Origin: Cristatella mucedo
Taxonomy: Eukaryota > Bryozoa > Phylactolaemata > Cristatellidae
DNA length: 64,000 nt
Direction: 5' to 3'
NCBI GenBank assembly: GCA_009760855.2
Contig: WPIO01000044.1
Coordinates: 1,745,393-1,809,392 of the forward strand
Shown: one piece after another, positions 22,331 through 32,919 of the stretch
Position numbering within the stretch: the first letter of the stretch is position 1
How the letters are laid out: every line of letters starts with the position of its first letter
Translations under genes and position numbers: made by a program
Notes under the pieces: model-generated
Seen by the model: the letters and a program-made list of their open reading frames with translations, nothing else
Databases searched by the model: none
What the model was told of the DNA's origin: nothing

Positions 22331-23336
22331 GTATTTGTCATTCAAACCGTCGGAATCTGCAGCAGCAACTGAGAAACTGAATGCTTGTCTTGCCGATATT
22401 CGATCCTGGATGTCGGAAAACTTCCTGAAATTAAATGACGATAAAACCAAACTGCTGCTCATAGGACACCCTAAGCGTGTGGATGGATTAAAAGGCTGTG
22501 CCCTTCTAATAGGTGATGCTATTGTGCGACAATCACCACGTGCTCGAAATTTAGGTGTCGTTTTTGACAGCTGACTCAATTTGAAAAGCTTCATTCAGAA
22601 GACTGCTTCTACAACTAGCCGATCCCTATCCAAGATTAGGAGTTTCTCCCACAGTTGCTTGTAAAACATTTAACTAGCTCCTTCGTTCTGTCTTGGCTTA
22701 CTTACTGTAATTCCCTTTTGCCTGTGCTGCCAAAGAAAGCTATTAGGCCACTGCAGCTGACTATGAATATGGCTGCAAGACTTGTCTTCAAGTCCCAGCG
22801 GTTTGAGCACGTGTCTCCTTAGCTAAAAGAGCTAGGATGGATGCCGGTTGACCAACGGATACAGAGCAAAGATCTTACGCTGACCCACAAGGCCCGCCAC
22901 GGCTTGGCTCATTCGTACCTAGCTGAACTGCTGCATCTGTTTCAGTCTGTTCTCGCCCTCAGGTCCTGTGTGGACAAAAATGAGCTGTCCCATTCCTCTG
23001 CTTAAAGCCCGTTGGCGACACAAGCTTTAGCTCTGCAGGTCCTAGACTCTGGAACTCGCTTCCACAATTCTTAGGCAAAGACAACTAATCTTGTGCTGCC
23101 GACTAAGGCTCATCCTTTTTATTGGTCCTGACCTGCTACTTCCATGCTTCTCACCACCTCGACTTCTTTCCTGACTCTGCTATGCTTCACAGTTTCTCTT
23201 TGATGCGTGAGACGAAGTCTGTTAGCTACCGATTGCGTACCGAAAACCGCTTAGGCTGTGAGTGGGCTATACAAACTCTCCTGCGTAACACCAACACGGT
23301 CTTGATGACTTTGTGGAGTTACAGACGGAGATACAT
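22331..23336 (+). mobile_element. LINE-B copy, downstream part
   Basis: Resumes at YLSFKPSESAAATEKLNACL and runs through NFLKLNDDKTKLLLIGHP to the 3' tail (GGAGTTACAGACGGAGATAC). Stops are scattered through the coding part, for example after VVFDS near 22573. The first 6 bp are the duplicated target of the LINE-A insertion. Confidence 0.85.
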
Positions 23337-23435
23337 GCGTACAATGTCAGAGGTAACATGGAGGAAAGCAGTTTTAGTGGAGTGCTGCCTCTTGAACCCT
23401 TATTCAAATTTTTATGATTTTTTCAATTCGTGATA

Positions 23436-24010
23436 CTAGCTGCTTAGCAACAATTTTCGAAAGTATCCTTGACAAAAAAAATGAAGAAGGGAAACTGGGC
23501 GATAGTTTGCATGGACCTCTGCGTCTAATACAGGTTCTTGAAGTATCAATATAGCGATTTCCGATTTGAATGACCTGGGTACGACCCCTTTTTCCAAAGA
23601 CGCATTAAAAATGTTGGCTGTGGCTGGGCTCAGTTGGTCTGCCAGTAAGACCACATAGATGATAGTATTGAGTCTTCAGGAGATGAGGCTCTTTTTACTA
23701 GACCTTGTTAAAGTAGTCATATCGGTTGCAGAAAGCTCTGAAAATCTTTTAAGGAATGTAATAGTTGGTGATTCCGCAATTGCTTTAGTCGGAGTTATCT
23801 TTTTGAATAGACGAATGCACACAATGTTTTCAGTAAAGATAGCTGAACAACTTTCAGCTGAGCCGTCAATATCTGGGGAGTCAGACCTCTCAACATTGGC
23901 CAGTAAATTGTTTATTGTCTTACAAATCTGTTTTCAGTCTGACGGGAAGACTTCAGTTTTCGAGTGAAAATGGAAGCCTTGGCTTTTATAAGTTTCCGAG
24001 TTTAAACTCG
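23436..24010 (-). mobile_element. LINE-B fragment from the endonuclease-RT linker
   Basis: On the minus strand it reads a linker with FKKITPTKAIAESPTITFLK and SATDMTTLTRSS, then FNASLEKGVVPRSFKSEIAI and [10 protein letters not shown], the region just before the reverse transcriptase palm. It lacks the catalytic part and the 3' tail, so something other than simple 5' truncation cut it. Its opposite orientation to the neighbouring copy suggests rearrangement. Confidence 0.65.
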
Positions 24011-24204
24011 AGGAAAGTAATTGAAATCGACTAGATCTGTGTCTGACCCCGATTTGCTTAAACGAGGTTCAAGCCTGTGCTTAAAATGGTGCATCTTCTG
24101 AAGTTTTTGTAAATTGAAAGGAGTCTCCACGACTCTATAAACGGATATATTTTACGGAAGCATGCTTGTCAAGACCACTCATAAGGGTCATGTTCACTGC
24201 ATCA

Positions 24205-24305
24205 GTGAGGGTATCGAGGCGGTGACATAGTGACCACTGAGTGACATAGTGACCACTGGCGGTGACATAGTGATCACTTCACCACTGAGTGACCATTTCC
24301 TTTGC
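24205..24305 (+). repeat. short tandem repeat array
   Basis: Four imperfect copies of a unit around GTGACATAGTGACCACTGAG, some with a GGCG insertion, totalling about 90 bp. Confidence 0.8.
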
Positions 24306-25121
24306 TAAGCTGTCATTAATGCTTAACCTAGCTCTCACACTTGCAACTTACGTTATCTCTGGCCAGGCATTAGAGCTGGAATTAGGTTGAAGGAGAATTT
24401 ATACGCGTGCTTGTGCTTGCTAAATAGCAAAGATAAACTCGCAGTCAATCTATAATATTCTATGCGAAACTGAATTTTAGTAAACAGCCTTTGTAGTTAC
24501 AGTGCGATTTGGTGGACCTCAAAAAAATGAATGATCTGCAATTCTTTGAAATAATCGGGTAATAGACAGAGGGCCTCGAAATCACTGCATTATGCTTAGA
24601 GGTTGCAAGAAATTATCCAGAAAGAGCTAGGTAAATTGATAGCTAATACCTTTATTTGCTGCTCCCAGCTCCTTTTTTATGACTTTGCCATTTATGACCA
24701 GACAGTGCCGTCTGCAAACCTTATGGCTGCTCTCATCTCGCAAACAAACAACCAATGTTGTTGAATAAGTGAACACTTGCTTACACGGAACTTTGTGTAA
24801 TCTGATGTACTGTATCTTTGCCACTCCGGCAACCGCAACTCCTTAACGCCTGATAGACAAAGTGGGTTTTACACAGGGAATTTTCTATGGCGCACCAAAA
24901 GCACAAGCGGCTTTCTCAAGGCATTCGCGAGCTAACACTCACTCCATGTGCGGGCAAACTGTATGCACAGCTGGCATGCTAAAGTCTCACCTGTTTTCTT
25001 CCACATTATTGCCCAAAGATATGTGCTATCCTCGGGTAGTACCATAATTATTCCATGTGCTCTCCTTTAAAGACCACTGTCGTGAGCTCAAGCCCCGTGG
25101 CATTTCTAAAGCGCCGCAAAT
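24306..25121. other. no supported feature
   Basis: No exon with both splice sites, no repeat family. An upstream exon of the CABIT gene is expected somewhere left of 25.7 kb but I could not identify it here. Confidence 0.4.
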
Positions 25122-25385
25122 AATAATAATAATACACTTGATAGAACGCTCTCAGAGAACTCGACCTCTTTCTGAGCGCTTGACGTTTGCTGTAAAAGGA
25201 AACACGATTGAACAGTGAGTTATATTATGCTTGATAAAAATACATGAATACCATGGTTATGGGTGACATGCACAGGTTCAGCATACAAGTGTGGTAAGTG
25301 GCAGAATGCAACAGTGTCAGCACGCATAAGCTCATAAAGAACGAATCACAGGACCCACTAAATGCTACCTTAAATAGGTGCGTAC
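25122..25385 (-). mobile_element. LINE-A tail-only copy
   Basis: Minus-strand 3' UTR of LINE-A with the GCGCTCAGAAAGAGG hairpin (a diverged form whose stem is still pairable) and an (ATT)n tail. It is cut at the last codons of the ORF. Confidence 0.85.
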
Positions 25386-25721
25386 AAAAAGATTTAATTG
25401 TCTTTGGGAACTATACAAATGCTATTTTTGCATATTTCTTTTTATATTTACAGTTCATGAACAGTTGCCATTTCCCTAGCTTAGTATAATAAAATAAATC
25501 GTTTCAAATTGACGAAACTGTAACCAATAGAAGTAAGTCTCATTCAACAAGGCTTACTGAGTCAATGAGAGATTCTCATGTTTCATTGGAGCGCCTGTTT
25601 ACGCTGGCTATATGCAAATTTAGTCTAGGCAGCAACATTTTAGTACCCGCTGTGTTCAGTTTTCTGAATTATTTTTGTCTGTATTAGATGACTGTAGGAA
25701 ATGTATGTACTTATTGAATAG
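25386..25721. other. no supported feature; upstream intron of the CABIT gene
   Basis: A good acceptor-like TTATTTTTGTCTGTATTAG ends at 25687, but reading from it meets an in-frame TGA at 25715, so it is not the coding acceptor for the next exon. Confidence 0.45.
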
Positions 25722-25900
25722 GGGCAAAATTATTTCATCCTGATAAGTTGACTGCAACATCATTGTACTGTGACATTAAATGGACCAAAAAGGCTCATGC
25801 AGTAGAAGACCTCGAAAAGGTGACGGTCTTGCCAGCAATTGTTCGCGTGGAACATGGATACTGTGGTCAAGACAGCATCTACAGCATTTCTTCTAGCCAG
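25722..25900 (+). CDS. CABIT-domain gene, exon a (start of the CABIT domain)
   Basis: An open segment ending in a consensus donor (AGCCAG|GTAAGC) in phase 0. It codes CDIKWTKKAHAVEDL, then VTVLPAIVRVEHGY and GQDSIYSISSSQ. The pattern Trp, about 15 residues, a (Y/V)xLP motif, (V/A)RV and a Gly is how CABIT domains begin in GAREM and Serrano-type adaptors, which link receptor tyrosine kinases to GRB2/SHP2-ERK signalling in vertebrates and act in epithelial polarity in flies. There is no in-frame ATG, so an upstream exon must supply the start. The left edge is uncertain: AG at 25720-25721 (phase 1) or AG at 25746-25747 (phase 0). Family identity rests on my reading of motifs. Confidence 0.6.
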
Positions 25901-26065
25901 GTAAGCAGAAGCTACATCTGAAAGCGAAGAGGTTCTGCCACCGTTTCAGCGGTTCGGAACCCTCAAAATACATACACATCCAAGGTGCATGAAATCCGTC
26001 GCGATTAGCATGTTAGTACAAGTTCAAAGGTAATAACTCTTTTGGATGCGTCAGTTTCAATTGCC

Positions 26066-26222
26066 TCCTGGTTTTAGCACAGGGATAAGGCGCTCCATCT
26101 TCACAACCCGGGTCGTCGGTTCGAGTCCTGCAGGGTTCGATCATTTATTGCCTACTGCAAATGGCGGTGATAGCCGTGAAGGTTTATCTGCCGCTATATA
26201 AAATGAGGCTGATTAAAAAATT
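26066..26222 (+). mobile_element. SINE-A copy
   Basis: Plus strand, in the first intron of the CABIT gene. A box TAGCACAGGGATAAGG, B box CGGTTCGAGTCC, then TTCGATCATTTATTGCCTAC, GCGGTGATAGCC and CCGCTATATAAAATGAGG. This is the best-preserved tRNA-like head of the family after the copy at 39.7 kb. Confidence 0.8.
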
Positions 26223-26936
26223 TCTGTCAATGCTCATGTAGGTGGTAATAATAATAGTCGTAATAATAGAACATTTGTACAGCATCATATGAAAAAAATC
26301 GCTTACTACGCACTTTATGTATTACGTAAAAGTAAGCTGCTCAGTCTAAAAAATAACTCCAGCCAATTTGACAGCTGCTATGATAAACACTCTAAGGCTA
26401 TTTTTTGGTTTACCAGTCTTATGAGATTCTAGGATGAGAATGCAATTCTAACCTTTTTTAAACTTCGGAAATTGATATAGGAGCATGATTAAATTTGCGG
26501 AAAACTCAAGCAGTATTTAACATTCACGCCACGGTACACTCCTGGAAATACCAAGCATTTGGTAATGCTTTATATGCAGTATCTATAAAGTGCCCAGAGA
26601 GAGAGAGAGAGAGAGATTCAGTTCTATGAGGGCGCTATGTATTAATTACATTGTTATTAGATGCAAAGGCCATTGAAATGAACACTGAAAATAACCCGAA
26701 GCCGATACGCTTTGGTGATGTCATAGTCGTGGCATCATAGATAATATGCTTTCACTTCAATGCAGTGTTTAAATTTCAACATAGTTCTGTCATTCACTAG
26801 TTAATTAAAATTAGATAAAGTAATTAAAGTTCTTTGTCTTTTACTATTTCTGGGGAAAACAGCATTTATATCGTAAGAACAGGTCAATTGTAGAGAACAT
26901 TTAGTGCACTTTCTACTATTATGATCGCCATATTTC
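26223..26936. other. no supported feature
   Basis: AT-rich intronic DNA with an eight-unit GA run at 26597-26612. Confidence 0.5.
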
Positions 26937-27102
26937 CTATGTAGAGGCTCGGGCGCGAAGATGGCGGCTTGACGAAGAACGACGCCCCCCGCAAGCTAGT
27001 CGTTGAACTAATGCCGACGGCTGTACGTACGATTTAGTAGTCGTCGCGGAAGCAGCTCCGGAGCGCCAGTAGATAAGAGAGTAAGAGCAAAGGGAGAGAG
27101 AG
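26937..27102 (+). promoter_or_regulatory. CpG-rich island-like segment
   Basis: From about 26940 to 27340 the DNA changes abruptly from AT-rich to GC- and CpG-rich (GCTCGGGCGCGAAGATGGCG, then GTCGTCGCGGAAGC). It lies inside the large first intron of the CABIT gene, just before a possible short first exon. It could be an internal promoter or a GC-rich repeat; related LTR sequences in this window are also GC-rich. Confidence 0.3.
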
Positions 27103-27139
27103 ATGGCGGCTAGCGTGCGTTCAGGCAGACGCACAGGCA
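27103..27139 (+). CDS. possible alternative first coding exon
   Basis: An ATG in strong context (GAGATGGCGG) begins MAASVRSGRRTG, followed at once by a consensus GTAAGT donor in phase 1. A phase-1 exon could join directly to the CABIT exon at 42748, skipping exons a and b. It is short and arginine-rich and the match could be chance, so I hold this lightly. Confidence 0.25.
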
Positions 27140-27399
27140 GTAAGTTTTTTCGCTGCAGGACTAGCAGGTCACGCGACCGCAGCTTACCCCTTCCAATTAA
27201 ATCCAGCTTAGTTAGCCGACACCGTCCATCCGCACCGCCTACTGAGGCGATACTCAGCACGCACGCTGGCCGGGCGGTGTAGTGTGAGTCCGGCTGGGGC
27301 GGAACAGCATTGTGGCCGTGCACGGGTTCTGATGGTTAGTGGTTCCGGTCTGCGTCCGCAGGGCTAGTCTAATCGTTACTTTAAGCCATCGCTGTCTTA

Positions 27400-29116
27400 T
27401 GCGGCCACTTCGTTCCAACACTATTTACTCGGCCCTTGCTAATCGTGATGCTGAACACCCTTGCCGAGCAGTTTGACTGGAGCACCTGGGCGATTCGCGA
27501 ATGACCACAAGCCTTTGACTACCAGCCTGCCCTTAGCTATGTTGATTGCAGACAGGGAGCTCCCTTAGCTGTTTTCGGATGTTGCTAATTATAAACCTCA
27601 AGAAGTCAGAGCTCTGGCGTGATGTCACAAGAAAAAAGAAAGAGAAACCTGCTTTACATTCTTGCTAATTCTAATTTAGTGCCCGCCATCTTGAGTGTCA
27701 GGCGATGCAGGTATTTTGGATTTAGTCAGACCATCCTCCTTTTTCGATTCAAGTAAGGTATAGCCCATGCTTATGGCTTATGGCTCCTAAGATATCGATT
27801 AGCCACCTGAGAATCTTTGCTACTCTGGCTTTAATGCTACCATCGTGATATTACCTCGACCTGGCATCGTGCGATTGGAGCCAGTTTTTAAGGATATTCT
27901 AATTAAAAATAAATATCCAGCTAGATGGACAGTATTTATGTTATACTGAATCCTCAGAATTCATAATATTGAACAATCTACAGTACAATTTAAAACGTGC
28001 GACAATAATTTGATGATGTAAAAAGGATTGCTATTCATTATGCCAGTTTTGGGGGCTCCATTCTTGTGGTGGACTCAGTGGGGTCCCACCATTTAGTGAT
28101 CTTCGTAGCCTTCAGATGTGCAGTCAGTTTCAGGCTTGGAGCTGAAATACAAGTTCACTACATACTTGTATATCTTGAAAATCTATGATTTGATTCTCTT
28201 ATCTTATGTAAAACTGTCAGGGAAATGTCATTGCTACTTTGCCAAAATACTGGCTACTGCAACTTGTCTGGGCACCACGTATGCATGCTTAAATTAGAAT
28301 CAACCTTCTACCAAACCTATAAATATTAAGCACACGTATAAAAACCATGCGGCAGCAGTGGCGTTAGCAGCAGTAGTAAGCACTCGGATCAATTAAAAGC
28401 TATCCAAAATAAGGACAGTCAGCCGGGTACTTCTTCCCAAGACCCGTCTGGATATTTAATCCCCTGAGCAATACCAGGGCTACATGACCAGAGGGGAGGA
28501 GAACGTGGCGTATTTATAACCCAAGTACAATAGCAGGTCATTTGCATAAAATTCCAGGAGAACCGAATATCGATCCAGGTTTTTTACACTTAGGTACAAC
28601 GGAATAAATAAAAAGGCTTATGACAGACGAAGTATTATGGCTAGGAAAGCATGCAAAAGTAAGCAAGTATTAGGCTTTAACCACCAAACTAAAGCACACC
28701 AGCAGACACTCGAGGCCATCTGTTAATATGACTAATGGCCAGTAACACCTGCTAAATCGTGAGCAGGTGAGCGACTAAAACTCACAGGAACACAAACAAG
28801 ATTAGTTATCTGGAAGAGAAAGCTAAGCAGGATCTTTGCGTCATTAGTGGGACTAAAATGATATAAAATATTCTAGATTGTGACTGAAGCCTAAAGTGAG
28901 TTTTAGAATTTCGTTGTAAACAACTTGATGGCTTAAATACCAAAATATTTAAATTTAGTGCAAAAAATGGCAAATTGAGTGGAGGCAGGTGGCGAGAGAC
29001 CACACTGGAGGAGCAAAGGTTGGATATGCAGGCTGGTGCAAGCAACTGAAGCGACCTGCAAGCCGGGATCTTGAAGGCCATTCGGCGATTGATAGAATGC
29101 CAGCAAAGCTCATACT
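27400..29116. other. no supported feature
   Basis: About 1.7 kb of intronic-looking DNA with no repeat family or exon that I can name. Confidence 0.5.
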
Positions 29117-29281
29117 AATAATAATAAAAATAATGCACTTGATAAAGCGACCTCAGAGAACCAAATCTCTTTCTAGGCGCTTTATATTTGCTGCAAAGGA
29201 AAATACAATTGAATGGTGAGTAATCTCATGCTTGATAAACAAACAAAATGAATAACATGGTTAAGGGTGACATGCACAAAG
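29117..29281 (-). mobile_element. LINE-A tail-only copy
   Basis: Minus strand, with (ATT)n, the GCGCCTAGAAAGAG hairpin arm and the 3' UTR as far as ATGTCACCC. It is truncated to about 165 bp. Confidence 0.85.
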
Positions 29282-29387
29282 ACTGAAGTGGTGCGACTTG
29301 GCAGCTAGACCACAGCGAAAATAAGTGGTCTCAGCCACACAATCCAGAGGTACCCCATACTTTTAGGGCTCGTGCAATGACAAAAGG

Positions 29388-29429
29388 ATATATATATATA
29401 TGATACATATATATATATATATATATATG

Positions 29430-29470
<41 letters not shown>

Positions 29471-29489
29471 ACGTATATATATATATATG

Positions 29490-29520
<31 letters not shown>

Positions 29521-29522
29521 CT
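29388..29522 (+). repeat. (TA)n microsatellite with GATACA interruptions
   Basis: Four TA tracts separated by TGATAC(A/G) units, giving an AT palindrome-rich array that could form cruciforms. Confidence 0.95.
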
Positions 29523-30115
29523 ATATTGAATCTGACATCTTTCACAGAAGTAGGTCCTAACGCAGCTAAATACTTTGCCCGTGAGACCAAGGCGTGTTGA
29601 GAGGGCTTCCAGACGAATCGGCTAGTCAATTGTTTTTTACGCTTGTGACAGAGCCAGGAGGACAATCAAAGGCTCTAACATGGTTAGCAACGCCTAGATG
29701 GTAATTGTAAATCCGAAGTGAATTTTTTAGGAAGCCTTTACAGGGCTTTACGTATAGATCCCTTGATATATAACGAATCTGATCTGTGTGAGTACCGAGA
29801 TCTCCAGAAGAAGAGCAAGGAATGCAAGAATGTGTACATTATAAGTACCAATATTAAATGGCTTTAAATTATTTTTGCTTGAATATCTAAAGTAAGTGTG
29901 TTATAAATCGATATGGCCGGGAACTACCCAGTGTTTAATCGCCTGTTCAAGGATCTGCGTGGACTTCGTGGATTCTTGTGGGGAGATCGCAGATGGCTAC
30001 TCAGCACTTAGCTCACTTGGGTGTGGCTTTACGGTCGCACGAATACGTGAAATCGTTAAGGAAGTGTAGTTTGGTTACATTGATGGATGTACTGCTCCTC
30101 TGCGAAACCGTTGGT
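29523..30115. other. no supported feature
   Basis: No gene. The part just before 30116 may be unrecognised LTR sequence. Confidence 0.4.
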
Positions 30116-30412
30116 GAACAGCTGTTAGGAGCATCGCCAGGAGAGGCCGGTGCACAGCTGTGGTCCGCCTATGATGTGGCGTGGACACAGGCCTGTAGCC
30201 TGCTGGTGAACGGATGGTGGATTCACCATCAGAGTCAGCCGGTGCACAGCTGTGGTCCTCCTTGGATGAATCATCGGGGTCGGCGAGTGCACAGAGGAGA
30301 GAGAAGTCAAGTGGAAGAAGGGAGCGAAAGGGGTCGTGCATCCCTCGGCACCGCGAGTCGTACAATAAACTTTTGGTGTTGGTCATCGGCTGACTCTCTG
30401 CGTGCTTGAACC
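30116..30412 (+). mobile_element. LTR-like fragment
   Basis: Related to 10130-10402. It contains GGTGCACAGCTGTGGTCC twice about 100 bp apart, then AAAGGGGTCGTGCATCCCTC, the poly(A) signal AATAAA, TTTTGGTGTTGG and CTGACTCTCTGCGTGCTTG. The end also matches the LTR end near 34.25 kb. Confidence 0.5.
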
Positions 30413-30479
30413 AAAAAAGAGGAAGAAAGCAGAAGAATTATCGACCGAGCATTTATCGTTCGTGTAGCTAGACCGCTCA

Positions 30480-31290
30480 TAGTTGCCAAGCATGGGATTT
30501 TTTAACCATTTGTTGAGTCTGACTTACTGGGCTTCAGTTTTTTAGTGAAAAAAGAAGCCCGGGATTTTCCGAACTTCTGAGTGCAGACATTGAGGAAGTC
30601 TTTAAAACTGGCTCGATCGGCGTCAGACTGAGACTGGTTAAAGCGGTGCTCAATGCTGAGCTTTGTACGGCGCATCTTGGGAAGATTTGAGATAACTAGT
30701 AGAGTATTACGACTTAAGATACGGACGTAATTAAGGCGAGCATGCTCATCGAGAGCACTCTCGAGTTTTTAGCTCCCTGGATTTGTGAGTGTATTGAGTC
30801 AAGATTCCATATCTCAAGAAGTCCCGCATCAGAAACGGAGCTCAAAATTTCTCACCACTGCTCTTTTTTAAATTGCTTTGCTTGACAAACTTGCTGCTAC
30901 CGCGCTCGTGCGAAGGAGCAGGAACACTAAAAGAAATTGATCAATGATCACATATGGTAAGCCAGGACACAATAAGATCGCTGGGCCGACATCCGTCGTA
31001 ATCATGAGATCCAGAATATGGCCACCACGCCGACGTGCTCCAGGGCGTCAAGAAATGAGTGGACCCGACTGTTACTATGGTCGTGAACATGAAAGTCGCC
31101 TGCAAACAATGACGGCCTGTCGCACGCAAATGTTTTGCGAGGAACTGTTATAGCTCTTCCATAAACAGCTGAATAGGTTCGGTGACCATAAGTTCAAGAA
31201 CATAGTCTTAAATTGCTATCCAATAGAAAGCGATTCAAACGACGGCCCGTGAAAAAGTGAAGATTGTTTGGCCTACCGTGCGTATTTGTG
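30480..31290 (-). pseudogene. third LINE (LINE-C) endonuclease fragment
   Basis: On the minus strand LFAGDFHVHDHSNSRVHSFL followed by DALEHVGVVAIF is a decayed form of the GDFN-H-(V/I)D active-site segment and what follows it in CR1/L2 endonucleases. Downstream is a charged linker (PIEPVLKTSSMSALRSSENP). It differs from both LINE-A and LINE-B, so it belongs to another family. Many stops are present. Confidence 0.5.
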
Positions 31291-31389
31291 CCGGTGCGTT
31301 CCTTCGGATGTAGTTGTTATGGCGTCATTCATCGGGCTTGTCTTCGTCTTATTCCGAGTGCCATGGCCCTCACGTTAGTCGTCGTACGA

Positions 31390-31691
31390 ACTTTTTTTGG
31401 CAGCAGTGGCGGCCTACAGCAATGCTGCTCGATTATTTTCACGTCAGAGACGACTTCATGAAGTGGCTGCTTGAATCGGCGCGGAGGCTCGAGGCGCACG
31501 ATGTGAACCTGTCGACTGACACAAGTATCCGCCTCTCTTCCTGGAAAAAGCGCCTTAAACTCATACATGCTGTCAGAAGTAGTCAAGAAGGACTACAAAT
31601 GGCGTTGTGAGGCCGTGGTGAGGGCATTCGCCAGCCGCGAAGGCAGAGCACGGCTGCTTTGAGCTGACGTAATGAAACCTGGTTGGACTGA
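31390..31691 (+). pseudogene. LTR-element gag-like fragment
   Basis: After a GGCAGCAGTGGCGGCCTAC stretch the frame reads MLLDYFHVRDDFMKWLLESA and later TSIRLSSWKKRLKL. The segment at 33194-33500 reads MLLEQFKVADDFRTWLLDS at the matching point, so the two copies conserve amino acids over nucleotide changes. That suggests they derive from a gag ORF. It is broken by a stop near 31607. Confidence 0.5.
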
Positions 31692-32919
31692 CTGAACCGA
31701 CGGATGAAACCTAGAATGGCGACTTCCAGAGTCGCAGTCGGCATCGTTTGCACGGTGACCGTTTGTGAGACCGTCTGGGGATTAGCCTTGTATGGTGTAA
31801 CCTTCTGCGAGGTGCCCGTCCCTGAGGTGGCCGTTTGGAGGTGACCGTCAGCAAGACCGTGGCATTGGTCAGCGAGACGGTGTCAGGGGTGAAGGCAGTT
31901 GTTCGCATTCCTAAGCCACACAGTCATTGAAGTACTTGTTTCATCTGTCTAGCTTTTCTTTATTCGGCCTATATACAGCACCAAGAAAATGCATAGCCAG
32001 CAGGGAATGGGCGTTCTCTACTACCCCAGCTGGTGCCATATGGTGTCGCCTGGTGCCATAAGCCAGTGCTGAAATCTTCTTCAGAGTCAGCTGCCCATGT
32101 GTACACTGGGTACTAGGACATTGAATGGCACCATGCACATGGGATCACCGCGATTACCTCCGGAGAATTGGGAGAGCACAAGGAGAGCTCATGATAAGCA
32201 AAGGGCAGCATAGTATAGGTGAAAGTGAAGCCTTGCTTCAATGAAGAAAGACCTCTTTATCTTGCTAATGATTATTATAATAAAAAAATTTGCACAACAC
32301 CCCAAGATAACTGAATAAATTTTGAGACCGTTTGCATTTGCTGTCGAGGAAGATAAAAATCTGGGCTCAAATTAGACATTAAATGCACATTTGGCTTGCC
32401 ACTAAGCATAAATGCTAGCCACCAATCATTGCTAGTTACCATGTGCGCTAGGGCCTTAAGTCGTGACTGATTTGAGACAGGCAGTGATCACGAATGTAAA
32501 GATTACTCACTTGCTGAATGCCACCCCTAACTAATAATCAGCAAGAGCTTGACAGAAAATGGCATAGTATTGCTTGTTGTCTATCGAGAAAAGTGGCAAC
32601 AGCCATGTTGTGCATCACTCTTAGAACTGTTTCAACATGTTTATATAGCCTGGGTTAAGCGATGGTGCTGGTCAGAGTGTGGTCTTGTCAGAGACAACAA
32701 ATCATAAGAAGGTGAAAGGAGTTGCACCGGTTGCCAATCTGCCTTTCCATCCTTCCACATCATTTTAATTGCCTGAGTCTGTTGGACCCACATTCACTGT
32801 GTCTATTCCTACCACCAACAGACGTACGTACTTTATAACATGCATCGAAATACCCAATATACAGTTACAATTGTCCTCGGTAGTCTTCCAGCTTGGCAAC
32901 AGCTACTTGGAAATTCCCA
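31692..32919. other. no clear feature; imperfect GTGACCGT repeats
   Basis: At 31756-31885 variants of GTGACCGT and GAGACCGT recur, probably part of the same LTR-element interior. The rest is unassigned. Confidence 0.4.

Noticed and set aside
18862-23336. Twin-primed single LINE-B insertion
   Set aside because: Both arms contain the same reverse transcriptase region and each has its own 3' end, so they are separate copies.
24205-24305. CRISPR-like array
   Set aside because: The units are contiguous and degenerate without spacers, in animal DNA full of retrotransposons; it is a small tandem repeat.
26066-26140. tRNA gene suggested by A and B boxes
   Set aside because: The head does not fold into a proper acceptor and anticodon structure by eye and continues into the SINE-A body; the same applies to the other SINE heads.
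26937-27323. 128-codon GC-rich minus-strand frame
   Set aside because: Arginine/serine-rich frames are expected by chance in CpG-rich DNA; no domain seen.
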